A DNA stretch of 8,922 nt from UBA11475 sp045655805 (GCA_045655805.1 JAZOPZ010000019.1:1-8922); one strand, 5' to 3'. Shown: positions 1 to 4,631, numbered from the stretch's first letter. Notes: a model not told the origin generated them from the letters alone. A program made the numbers and translations.

Positions 1-153
1 ACTACCGTCAGCGTGGATTTTTTTAACCTTATAAGCACAAGCGTGATGTTGTATTTGTTTAATTTGAATAAAACAATTCAAGTACGGGTGTTTTATAACT
101 GGTACTGTTTTTGTGCCTAATGAAACGTAGTCACTTAAATCCCTTAAATACAT
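1..153 (-). CDS. Hypothetical protein, N-terminal 51 residues (3' end off window)
   Basis: An open frame of 51 codons starts at the ATG at 153-151 and runs without a stop to base 1, so only the N-terminus is present. It begins MYLRDLSDYVSLGTKTVP. An upstream ATG at 164-162 lies right after the SD-like GGAAGG but reads only five more codons to a stop, so the second ATG is the credible start, 11 nt after GGAAGG. The leader (157-175) is a 19-nt identical copy of the leader of the gene at 918-1148, which supports real expression and common ancestry of the 5' regions. The fragment is rich in His, Lys and Tyr and shows no motif I recognise. Function unknown; probably an element gene on the same strand as the next two. 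Confidence 0.55.
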   Translation of the reverse strand, partial: MYLRDLSDYVSLGTKTVPVIKHPYLNCFIQIKQIQHHACAYKVKKIHADGS

Positions 154-181
154 AATTTTTTCATCCTTCCTTTTTTGTTTT

Positions 182-264
182 GAACACGGCGCTTTTTGTA
201 TGAAAAAAATAATAAATATTAAAAGGAAGATGTACTCGAAAAAAGTTAAAAAAGCGCCGTGTTC
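182..264. repeat. Perfect 16-bp inverted repeat with 51-nt spacer
   Basis: GAACACGGCGCTTTTT at 182-197 is exactly reverse-complemented at 249-264. The 51-nt spacer is extremely A/T-rich. On the minus strand the distal arm is followed closely by the ribosome binding site of the partial gene at 153. It may be a long-range hairpin in that gene's leader or a terminator of the upstream transcript. The arms lack a clear run of Ts after the stem on either strand, so an ordinary Rho-independent terminator is not certain. Confidence 0.6.
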
Positions 265-270
265 TTTATT

Positions 271-298
271 GCAAAGCGTTTGGGTAAACGCATTTTGC
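271..298. repeat. Stem-loop with GGGT tetraloop
   Basis: GCGTTT (276-281) pairs with AAACGC (286-291) around a GGGT loop. The stem extends through GCAAA (271-275) and TTTGC (294-298) after a 2-nt bulge. It lies between the 16-bp inverted repeat and the GC-rich CCCGGG pair. Neither strand has a full T tract after it, so it is recorded as a structured element rather than a terminator. Confidence 0.45.
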
Positions 299-320
299 CG
301 TAAATCTTACCTTTAAGGTT

Positions 321-353
321 TCCCGGGGCGCGCTTTATAAAACGGCTCCCGGG
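321..353 (-). terminator. GC-rich hairpin 3' of the 365-913 gene
   Basis: Two CCCGGG palindromes (322-327 and 348-353) lie 12 nt beyond the stop codon of the minus-strand gene and can pair into a stem around an A/T-rich loop. Only a few Ts occur in the loop and there is no long T tract after the stem, so termination is a guess from position and GC content. It may act together with the hairpin at 271-298. Confidence 0.3.
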
Positions 354-364
354 CTCTTTTGTTG

Positions 365-913
365 TTAAATTAAATTTGCTATAGCGACGCCTTGGTGTGA
401 CGCCACCTTTATATACTTATTCATTAAAGAATTCCACGTACGGTCTTGCGCACTGCTGTTCATTTTTGAAACAACTTTAAAGGTTTTAATCAAATTATCT
501 ACGTTAACGCCAGTTGAATACGCGATATCTTCTTTTAACTTTGGTGAATAGTTTTGCATTTCGTTTATCACCTTTAAGCAAAAAGACGTTATTTGCGTGT
601 TCGTCGGAACTCTCTTATAATCACGATCTTTGATAATAGCCTTTTCCATTGCCGTTAAATCGGCTACACGCTTTGATATTTTACCAGTGACTGTCTTTCT
701 TCTGACAAACCTTTTACGGAGCATATAGCCCCAGCCTGCCAGCGTACAATCCATAAAATAACCTTGGGTTACTTCGTAAAAAACGAAACGACCAGTTTTT
801 GTTACTTCACCGGTAAAACGGTACGTATTAAAAACTACTTTGTCAAACTTTTTATCGTAACGCCTGAAGGTGTATTCTTCGCCTAGTTGTGGGGTTCTAA
901 CAAGTCTTGCCAT
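365..913 (-). CDS. Hypothetical protein, 182 aa, basic
   Basis: The start ATG at 913 lies 4 nt after the TGA of the upstream gene, with GGGGTG five bases before it, so the two genes are probably co-transcribed and translationally coupled. The protein is basic. Residues ~1-60 have an alternating hydrophobic/charged pattern that suggests beta strands (EYTFRRYDKKF, NTYRFTGEV, RFVFYEVTQGYF). A strongly basic linker follows (RKRFVRRKTVTGKISKR, ~66-82), then a helix-rich C-terminal half. There is no signal peptide, membrane segment or catalytic motif. The basic linker suggests nucleic-acid binding, which is inference only. I do not recognise the family; context is an accessory gene of the integrated element. 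Confidence 0.7.
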   Translation of the reverse strand: MARLVRTPQLGEEYTFRRYDKKFDKVVFNTYRFTGEVTKTGRFVFYEVTQGYFMDCTLAGWGYMLRKRFVRRKTVTGKISKRVADLTAMEKAIIKDRDYKRVPTNTQITSFCLKVINEMQNYSPKLKEDIAYSTGVNVDNLIKTFKVVSKMNSSAQDRTWNSLMNKYIKVASHQGVAIANLI

Positions 914-917
914 AGCG

Positions 918-1148
918 TCACCCCGTTATTTTTTCAACATAGCCCACGTCAAACCAGCCGTAGTCGTTGATTTTTACACACCACGTTGAACCAATTTCAC
1001 GAGCCTCTTCCAGGATTGTATAAACTTCGTTTTCGTGATAAGTTGCCTCAAGACAACCAACGAGTTTAACCTTGTCGCCTTTGCGAATTGTTGCAAGGTT
1101 TTCCATCGTTTTTCTTAAATGTTTTTCTCTTTCTTTTTTTAAGTACAT
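918..1148 (-). CDS. Small SH3/KOW-like hypothetical protein, 76 aa
   Basis: I take the ATG at 1148 (MYLKKEREKH) as start. The in-frame ATG at 1157 directly abuts the SD-like GGAAGG and is too close, and the partial gene at 153, which shares this leader, can only use the equivalent second ATG. After a charged N-terminal helix (~1-18) comes RKGDKVKLVG, then EVYTILEEAR, WCVKINDYGWFDVGYVEKI. This pattern of short beta strands with Gly and Asp turns resembles the small SH3/KOW-like barrels common in phage proteins. That is a fold guess, not a family assignment. It is first in a two-gene unit with the 182-aa gene (4-nt gap). Role unknown. Confidence 0.68.
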   Translation of the reverse strand: MYLKKEREKHLRKTMENLATIRKGDKVKLVGCLEATYHENEVYTILEEAREIGSTWCVKINDYGWFDVGYVEKITG

Positions 1149-1149
1149 C

Positions 1150-1168
1150 TTTTTCATCCTTCCTTTTT
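1150..1168 (-). repeat. Duplicated 19-nt translation leader (second copy at 157-175)
   Basis: The 19 bases at 1150-1168 are identical to 157-175. On the minus strand each reads AAAAAGGAAGGATGAAAAA and lies just 5' of a start codon. The copy carries the SD-like GGAAGG and a decoy ATG. The matching position before two different coding sequences suggests a duplicated or exchanged expression leader inside the element. Confidence 0.7.
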
Positions 1169-1209
1169 AAGCCCGTAGGCTGATTTTTTGTCTATTTATT
1201 AGCCCCACA

Positions 1210-1238
1210 TTGACTTACCCCCTTGTGTGTGGTATAAT
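1210..1238 (+). promoter_or_regulatory. Strong sigma-A promoter (extended -10) of the 1275 gene
   Basis: TTGACT at 1210-1215 is followed after exactly 17 nt by a perfect TATAAT at 1233-1238. The preceding TGG makes it an extended -10 (TGnTATAAT). Initiation near 1245 would give a leader of about 30 nt containing AGGAGG (1261-1266). This is among the best promoters in the window and suggests constitutive expression independent of the lysogeny switch. Confidence 0.85.
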
Positions 1239-1274
1239 AAAAATTAATAGTTTAATAAAAAGGAGGTTAAGTCT

Positions 1275-1505
1275 ATGGGACTTTTTAAAGCCGTTTTTAA
1301 AACAGGTTGTAAAAAAGCCAGTCAAAATATCGCCGAAAGGCAACGCAAAACTGCCCAAAAGACCGCATATAACAAAACTTGCAAAGATGCGAACGGAAAA
1401 TTTGACCCAAATTGGCACGATAATTACAACAAAAATTTGAAAAACGAACAACGAAAAGTTGAAGATAAAAAAGAATTAAGAAATACTTTTATTGATAGCC
1501 TTTAA
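1275..1505 (+). CDS. Small highly basic hypothetical protein, 76 aa
   Basis: The gene has a perfect AGGAGG 8 nt before its ATG, a near-consensus promoter 37 nt upstream and a terminator right after its stop, so it is a self-contained single-gene transcription unit. The product is very rich in Lys, Asn and Gln (KKASQNIAERQRKTAQKTAYNKT) with a GLFKAVFKTG N-terminus that could form an amphipathic helix. The C-terminal half is charged and probably helical. Cys11 and Cys35 are its only cysteines. There is no signal peptide or transmembrane helix. I do not recognise it. Position inside the element, opposite in strand to its flanking gene on the left, and its private promoter fit phage moron-type cargo; a regulatory, anti-phage or DNA-binding role would be speculation. 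Confidence 0.72.
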   Translation: MGLFKAVFKTGCKKASQNIAERQRKTAQKTAYNKTCKDANGKFDPNWHDNYNKNLKNEQRKVEDKKELRNTFIDSL

Positions 1506-1514
1506 TTCTTTTTC

Positions 1515-1542
1515 AAGAGCAAGATTATTCTTGCTCTTTATT
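1515..1542 (+). terminator. Rho-independent terminator of the 1275 gene
   Basis: AAGAGCAAGA (1515-1524) pairs perfectly with TCTTGCTCTT (1529-1538) around a TTAT loop, followed by TATTT. It starts 9 nt after the stop codon at 1503-1505. Confidence 0.8.
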
Positions 1543-1543
1543 T

Positions 1544-1570
1544 GTCGCGCTGGCGACTATTTTTTTATTT
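1544..1570 (+). terminator. Second tandem hairpin with T tract
   Basis: GTCGC (1544-1548) pairs with GCGAC (1553-1557) around GCTG, followed by TATTTTTTTATTTT. It lies just behind the first terminator and just ahead of the next promoter, so it probably acts as a backup insulating the 1711 gene. Confidence 0.6.
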
Positions 1571-1578
1571 TGCCTGGA

Positions 1579-1607
1579 TTGATTTTACTTCTTAAACGTG
1601 ATATAAT
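1579..1607 (+). promoter_or_regulatory. Strong sigma-A promoter of the 1711 gene
   Basis: TTGATT at 1579-1584 and a perfect TATAAT at 1602-1607 are separated by exactly 17 nt. Initiation near 1614 would leave a leader of about 97 nt before the ATG. The promoter lies within an imperfect inverted repeat: GGATTGATT (1577-1585) against AATCAATCC (1638-1646). Confidence 0.8.
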
Positions 1608-1613
1608 AAATTT

Positions 1614-1710
1614 GCTAATTAAATTAATACAAAAAGTAATCAATCCAAGCGTACACAAAATACGCTACCTGAAAATCTAAAAAACTATTGACCCAACAGG
1701 AGGTATTTTT
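1614..1710 (+). promoter_or_regulatory. Structured leader and SD of the 1711 gene
   Basis: The presumed 5' untranslated region holds a small stem-loop, AGCGTA (1648-1653) with TACGCT (1661-1666). It also holds the 3' half of an imperfect inverted repeat whose other arm overlaps the promoter -35. It ends with AGGAGG at 1698-1703, 7 nt before the ATG. The leader is longer than needed for initiation, so post-transcriptional control is possible but not shown. Confidence 0.4.
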
Positions 1711-2157
1711 ATGTCTAAAAATAAATATTCTAAAATTAAACTTATTAACAATTGTGTTAATAATCCTGCTTTATACATAAGCAACGAGACACCAAAAAAA
1801 GATTTTTTAGTTATAACTCTCTGCAGTAGAAATAAAAGCGACGTTGAAGGTATTATTTCGGACGTTCGTCTTATTAATCCTAAAAATCCAAACGTTATTT
1901 TTTATCCTATCGACGTTGCCGATTTAACAGATTATCCCGAAACGCAAAGCAAAATCTTAAGCATAAAACCTATGTATAGTTTTAATACGGCTGATAAATA
2001 CCCTCTTAAACCGATATGTTTTGTCTTTGACGTTACCAACGCGATACCCGAAACAAAAAAACTACATTTCTTGTACGTCACAAATACTCGCAAACAAAAT
2101 CACCGAATTACATTCAATGTAAATTTAGCGAAAATGGTTTTTAACCCTTATCGTTAA
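1711..2157 (+). CDS. Hypothetical cargo protein, 148 aa
   Basis: A perfect AGGAGG lies 7 nt before the ATG, and a near-consensus promoter lies ~100 nt upstream. The protein looks cytosolic and mixed alpha/beta, with hydrophobic strand-like stretches (FLVITLCSR ~32-40, NVIFYPIDVADL ~61-72, PICFVFDVT ~101-109, LHFLYVTNTR ~118-127). It has no signal peptide or membrane helix and no motif I can assign. Its stop TAA (2155-2157) overlaps the stop of the convergent minus-strand gene, and its likely terminator lies inside that gene (2212-2242). With its own promoter and opposite orientation to the element's early genes, it looks like moron-type cargo expressed from the integrated state. Function unknown. 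Confidence 0.75.
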   Translation: MSKNKYSKIKLINNCVNNPALYISNETPKKDFLVITLCSRNKSDVEGIISDVRLINPKNPNVIFYPIDVADLTDYPETQSKILSIKPMYSFNTADKYPLKPICFVFDVTNAIPETKKLHFLYVTNTRKQNHRITFNVNLAKMVFNPYR

Positions 2158-2567
2158 GATTTATCAAAAAGAAATTTCTTAAAAAACTCAATTTTTAACT
2201 CTAATTCGATTAACTCTCTTTTCAAAGAGAGTTTTTCTTTTTCGTCGGTTGCGTTCATAAACTCTGTTTGCTTTTTAAAATAATCAAGTTCCATTTCCGC
2301 TAAACGGCTTGTGCGTAGTGTAACTATACCTAAATCACCAACCTTATCACACTCCCTAAGTAATACCAGATAAAGTTGTTCCACTTGATTAAAAGTAATT
2401 ACTGCATTATTCAAAATTAACTGCGTGCTGGCGTTTAATTCTTCATACATCCAATTGTGGATTGTCTGCAAGCCATTTACTGCCCTTTGAAAATAACGTA
2501 GCGCGTGTTCAATATCTTTTTTAGTCTGTTTAAAACCATTACAGGTTGGGTCTTTTCTGTTCCTCAT
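2154..2567 (-). CDS. Hypothetical helical protein, 137 aa (early gene)
   Basis: The protein is almost entirely predicted helix: KKDIEHALRYFQRAVNGLQTIHNWMYEEL near residues 16-45, a middle hydrophobic helix (AVITFNQVEQLYLVLLREC), and a charged heptad-like C-terminus (DEKEKLSLKRELIELELKIEFFKKFL) that could be a coiled coil. No family is recognised. The ATG at 2567 has only a weak SD. The frame is open upstream as far as an in-frame TGA at 2588-2586, and beyond that it continues into the ribbon-helix-helix-like mini-ORF at 2586-2648. Either two coupled genes or one interrupted gene are possible. It is the first sizeable gene behind the strong divergent promoter of the control region, so by position it is an early or regulatory gene of the element. 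Confidence 0.7.
   Translation of the reverse strand: MRNRKDPTCNGFKQTKKDIEHALRYFQRAVNGLQTIHNWMYEELNASTQLILNNAVITFNQVEQLYLVLLRECDKVGDLGIVTLRTSRLAEMELDYFKKQTEFMNATDEKEKLSLKRELIELELKIEFFKKFLFDKS
2212..2242 (+). terminator. Terminator of the 1711 gene inside the convergent gene
   Basis: AACTCTCTT (2212-2220) pairs with AAGAGAGTT (2225-2233) around a 4-nt loop, followed by TTTCTTTTT (2234-2242) on the plus strand. It lies 55 nt past the stop of the 1711 gene, within codons for the charged C-terminal helix of the opposite-strand protein. Confidence 0.65.
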
Positions 2568-2585
2568 ATAAAATACATCTCTTAT

Positions 2586-2648
2586 TCAATCGCTATCTTT
2601 TAGCAATTCATTATTGATACGGATTGTTATTTTTTCAGTTCTTTTCAT
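2586..2648 (-). CDS. 20-codon mini-ORF resembling the start of a ribbon-helix-helix protein
   Basis: The ATG at 2648-2646 is preceded by GGGGAAGAGAG and lies about 40 nt after the strong divergent promoter. The peptide is MKRTEKITIRINNELLKDSD then TGA. TEKITIRINNELLK fits the beta strand and start of helix A in Arc/MetJ-type ribbon-helix-helix DNA-binding proteins, but the fold needs ~45 residues, so this is too short to be complete. The frame continues past the TGA without further stops for six codons straight into the ATG of the 137-aa gene. It may be a leader peptide, a truncated regulator, or the 5' part of a gene broken by a nonsense mutation. Confidence 0.45.
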   Translation of the reverse strand: MKRTEKITIRINNELLKDSD

Positions 2649-2666
2649 CTCTCTTCCCCTTTTTAA

Positions 2667-2678
2667 GACATATTTGTC
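2667..2678. promoter_or_regulatory. Operator O1 (GACA-N4-TGTC)
   Basis: GACATATTTGTC is a dyad of the same half-sites as O2 and O3. It lies downstream of the divergent minus-strand promoter, just before the SD of the mini-ORF, where a bound repressor would block transcription of the early genes. Confidence 0.7.
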
Positions 2679-2691
2679 TTTACACTTAAAT

Positions 2692-2720
2692 TATATACAC
2701 GACATTTTTGTCTTTGTCAA
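2692..2720 (-). promoter_or_regulatory. Divergent early promoter with operator in its spacer
   Basis: On the minus strand a perfect TTGACA (2720-2715) is followed after 17 nt by TATATA (2697-2692), with TATAAT two bases further as an alternative -10. Operator O2 fills the spacer and O1 lies just downstream, so repressor binding should shut it off. It would drive the mini-ORF and the 137-aa gene. Confidence 0.8.
2701..2712. promoter_or_regulatory. Operator O2 (GACA-N4-TGTC)
   Basis: GACATTTTTGTC occupies the spacer of the leftward promoter. Its centre is 34 bp from O1 and 28 bp from O3. It is the predicted key site for silencing the early genes. Confidence 0.72.
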
Positions 2721-2728
2721 GTCTTTTA

Positions 2729-2747
2729 GACAAATTTGTCTTATAAT
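2729..2747 (+). promoter_or_regulatory. Operator O3 and repressor promoter
   Basis: AGACAAATTTGTCT (2728-2741) is a perfect 14-bp palindrome containing the GACA-N4-TGTC core at 2729-2740. It abuts a perfect -10 TATAAT at 2742-2747 that would serve the repressor gene. No good -35 is present at 16-18 bp. O3 next to the -10 suggests autoregulation of the repressor. Confidence 0.7.
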
Positions 2748-2771
2748 TTTTATAAAAAAAAGGATTTTTTT

Positions 2772-3146
2772 ATGAGAATTAAAGAATTAAGAGAAGAAAA
2801 AAACATATCTCAATTAGTTTTGGCTGAAAAAATAGGTACATCCCAACGAAATATTGGACGCTGGGAAAATGGTGAGAACGAACCATCGTATAGCCAACTT
2901 GTTAAACTTGCCGACTTTTTTAATGTTACTCTCGATTATTTAGTCAACCGTGAAGACGACTTCGGCAACGTTACCGTAGTTAATACGGAGCGCGATGCCT
3001 TAACTCGCCTAGAAAAACGCCTTTTGACTGCCTTTGCAAAACTTGATGCTGACGAAAAGGACAAACTTATTTACGATGCAGAGTATTTCGCCGGAAAACA
3101 CGATGCACTTCGCCAGCACGCACAAAACAAACCTTTAATAGGTTAG
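2772..3146 (+). CDS. Cro/CI-type HTH_3 repressor, 124 aa
   Basis: The start chosen is the ATG at 2772, 7 nt after AAAGGA; an in-frame ATG 36 nt upstream lies in the operator region and lacks an SD. Residues 3-58 form a lambda-repressor-like helix-turn-helix domain (IKELREEKNISQLVLAEKIGTSQ, then NIGRWENGENEPSYSQLVKLADFFNVTLDYL). Residues ~72-112 are a charged helical tail likely used for dimerisation. There is no S24 self-cleavage domain, so induction through RecA-stimulated autocleavage is unlikely; release by an anti-repressor or a separate protease is inferred. It probably binds the three GACA-N4-TGTC operators upstream, repressing the leftward early promoter and tuning its own synthesis. 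It is followed by the integrase on the same strand, as in lysogeny modules of phages and phage satellites. Confidence 0.88.
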   Translation: MRIKELREEKNISQLVLAEKIGTSQRNIGRWENGENEPSYSQLVKLADFFNVTLDYLVNREDDFGNVTVVNTERDALTRLEKRLLTAFAKLDADEKDKLIYDAEYFAGKHDALRQHAQNKPLIG

Positions 3147-3163
3147 TAAAACTAATAAAAAAA

Positions 3164-3200
3164 TAAGTCGGTTTTTGTCTTGTAGAAAAAAACCGACTTA
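3164..3200. terminator. 13-bp perfect hairpin between repressor and integrase
   Basis: TAAGTCGGTTTTT (3164-3176) pairs fully with AAAAACCGACTTA (3188-3200) around an 11-nt loop. It lies 17 nt past the repressor stop codon. The plus strand has no T tract after the stem, while the minus strand does (TTTTTTTATT). It may still end or attenuate repressor transcription, and it separates the repressor from the integrase promoter. The loop side repeats the operator-like TTTTTGTCTTG. Confidence 0.55.
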
Positions 3201-3231
3201 CAAAGCGCATTAAGTTAAGTTTAATATTTTA

Positions 3232-3254
3232 TGCTAAAATAACGCCGTACGTAC
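3232..3254 (+). promoter_or_regulatory. Candidate integrase promoter (extended -10) with GTACGTAC palindrome
   Basis: TGCTAAAAT at 3232-3240 is an extended -10 (TGnTAAAAT) without a good -35. The palindrome GTACGTAC (3247-3254) sits at the expected start of transcription and could be a regulator site. An SD, GGAG at 3269-3272, follows 9 nt before the integrase ATG. Confidence 0.4.
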
Positions 3255-3281
3255 AAAAAAATACTTACGGAGTTTTTTATT

Positions 3282-4631
3282 ATGAAAAGCGTATTGCGTT
3301 ATATCGAAAACGCTTTGAGTGAACTGTCCTACTACGTCCATAATAAAATTTTGGAGCAGGAAAAGTTAGAACGAAAAAGACTTTTTTACGTTGTTGGTAG
3401 TAAAAACGACCCAAACACACAAAACAACAAGCAAAAGTTAAGTTATCGTTTTAGAGAAAAGGACCTAACGCACGTTTTTACCGTTTTTGACGGAACGGAA
3501 GACGTTACGTTTGAAGGTCAGGACCTATCAATCACTAAAAGCAAGGCTTTAAAATTTCTTTCAGAAGAAAACGAAAGAACTTTTGACGAACTTATTAAAA
3601 ATGCGCTGTCTAAAGACGGTGTCTTGGTTACTCCTGAAGGAGTAAATATGGTTATAAATTTACCTGGGGTATGTATATGCTCCAAACCACGTAAGGACGG
3701 ACGCTGGCAAGGTTACATCCTTGAAAACGGCGACAAATATTACGTTTACGGTGCAACACCTGAAGAGGTTGCTACCAAGATAAAATTTTATATTCGATAC
3801 GGTATTCCGAAACGCAAGGCAAAAAAAGAAAACGGCGCTGGGGACGTTCCAACGACGTTTAATAAATTTGCGAACTACTATTTTACGAACTTTCGGAAGA
3901 AAAAAGTAAGCGAACGGACCTACACGGTAGACCTTTATCGCTATGAGCGTTACATAAAACCACACTTTGGCGAAATCTCACTCAAAAAAATCACTCCACT
4001 TGCTTGCCAAAACCTTATTGAAGACGTTTCTTCTGCCGGAAAAGGGAAAACGGCATCAGAAATCTACTCACTTTTATCAGTTATTTTCAAAATGGCGATA
4101 AAGCACGACGTTTTAACTAAAAATCCACTCGATATCATTTACAAAGAACGATACGAAAGTCAACACGGTAGCGCTTTAACGAAGTCTGAAGAAGAAATTT
4201 TGAAAAAATCGCTTGAGGGTTCGGACCTTTTACCTATTGCAATGCTTTCGCTTTACACCGGGTTACGGCCAAACGAATTAAAAACAGCCGTCATTGACGG
4301 CCCGTTTATCATTGCGATCAACTCTAAGCGTAAAAACAAGAAAGTTGAGTACAAAAAAATCCCTATTTGTAAAATGCTTGCGCCGTATTTATCGGAAGGA
4401 CTTCCGAAGATACCAAATCTTGACCGAATTCGCAAGCATATACGCAACGTGTTGCCTGGCCACGTGCTATACGACTTAAGGACGACCTTTTATAGTCGAC
4501 TTAAAGAGTGTGACGTTAGCCAGCACGCAATCAATTCGTTTATGGGCCACTCACTAGGCGCCGTTGCAAACGCCTACACGGACCTTTCAGACGAGTTTTT
4601 ACTGCGAGAAATGACGAAATTTGAATATTGA
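3282..4631 (+). CDS. int: Tyrosine recombinase / integrase, 449 aa
   Basis: A site-specific recombinase of the Tn916/phage integrase type that would insert and excise the element at tRNA-Leu(GAG). Residues ~1-125 form an unrecognised N-terminal extension. Residues ~131-176 (RKDGRWQGYI...KYYVYGATPEEVATK) resemble the AP2-like arm-binding domain of Tn916 Int. Residues ~191-283 are the SAM-like core-binding domain and ~300-449 the catalytic domain. Catalytic residues visible are Arg329 (YTGLRP), a lysine in the beta hairpin near 351-359, Arg400 (YDLRTTF), His423 (MGHS) and nucleophile Tyr432. The usual His of HxxR is Tyr397 here. The start ATG has GGAG 9 nt upstream. An in-frame ATG at 3648 (Met123) has a much better SD (GAAGGAG, 5-nt spacing) and would give a 327-aa protein close to ordinary integrase size. 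The stop lies 139 bp from the tRNA 3' end. Confidence 0.92.
   Translation: MKSVLRYIENALSELSYYVHNKILEQEKLERKRLFYVVGSKNDPNTQNNKQKLSYRFREKDLTHVFTVFDGTEDVTFEGQDLSITKSKALKFLSEENERTFDELIKNALSKDGVLVTPEGVNMVINLPGVCICSKPRKDGRWQGYILENGDKYYVYGATPEEVATKIKFYIRYGIPKRKAKKENGAGDVPTTFNKFANYYFTNFRKKKVSERTYTVDLYRYERYIKPHFGEISLKKITPLACQNLIEDVSSAGKGKTASEIYSLLSVIFKMAIKHDVLTKNPLDIIYKERYESQHGSALTKSEEEILKKSLEGSDLLPIAMLSLYTGLRPNELKTAVIDGPFIIAINSKRKNKKVEYKKIPICKMLAPYLSEGLPKIPNLDRIRKHIRNVLPGHVLYDLRTTFYSRLKECDVSQHAINSFMGHSLGAVANAYTDLSDEFLLREMTKFEY

Larger units (their letters stand above)
154..364. other. Hairpin-rich non-coding region
   Basis: No convincing gene lies in these 211 bases. They hold a perfect 16-bp inverted repeat (182-197 with 249-264), a bulged 11-bp hairpin (271-298), a short palindrome ACCTTTAAGGT (309-319) and two CCCGGG palindromes (322-327 and 348-353) that can pair with each other. 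The GC-rich stems stand out from the AT-rich surroundings. The region lies downstream of the minus-strand gene ending at 365 and upstream of the partial gene starting at 153. It could combine a terminator, a leader or small RNA, or a protein-binding or replication site. Sequence alone does not decide between these. Confidence 0.5.

Noticed and set aside
230..316. 28-codon plus-strand ORF (MYSKKVKKAPCS...) with AAGGAAG upstream
   Set aside because: The SD-like sequence directly abuts the ATG, the codons span the arm of the 16-bp inverted repeat, and no promoter or similarity supports it.
1215..1451. 78-codon minus-strand ORF with membrane-like sequence
   Set aside because: It is antisense to the 1275 gene, which has a near-consensus promoter, a perfect SD and a terminator.
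1492..1680. 62-codon plus-strand ORF rich in Leu, Ile and Phe, starting at 1492
   Set aside because: It runs through two terminator hairpins and the promoter of the 1711 gene and has no ribosome binding site; its hydrophobicity comes from T-rich DNA.
1544..1710. CRISPR array or riboswitch
   Set aside because: No regularly spaced identical repeats occur anywhere in the window, and the 1711 leader does not match a riboswitch class I recognise.
2586..2588. TGA read as tryptophan (altered genetic code) to join the mini-ORF and the 137-aa gene
   Set aside because: TGA terminates the integrase and the 918 gene, TGG encodes Trp throughout, and the core genes show no in-frame TGA.
3660..3965. 101-codon minus-strand ORF
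   Set aside because: It is wholly inside the integrase gene on the opposite strand and lacks a ribosome binding site.
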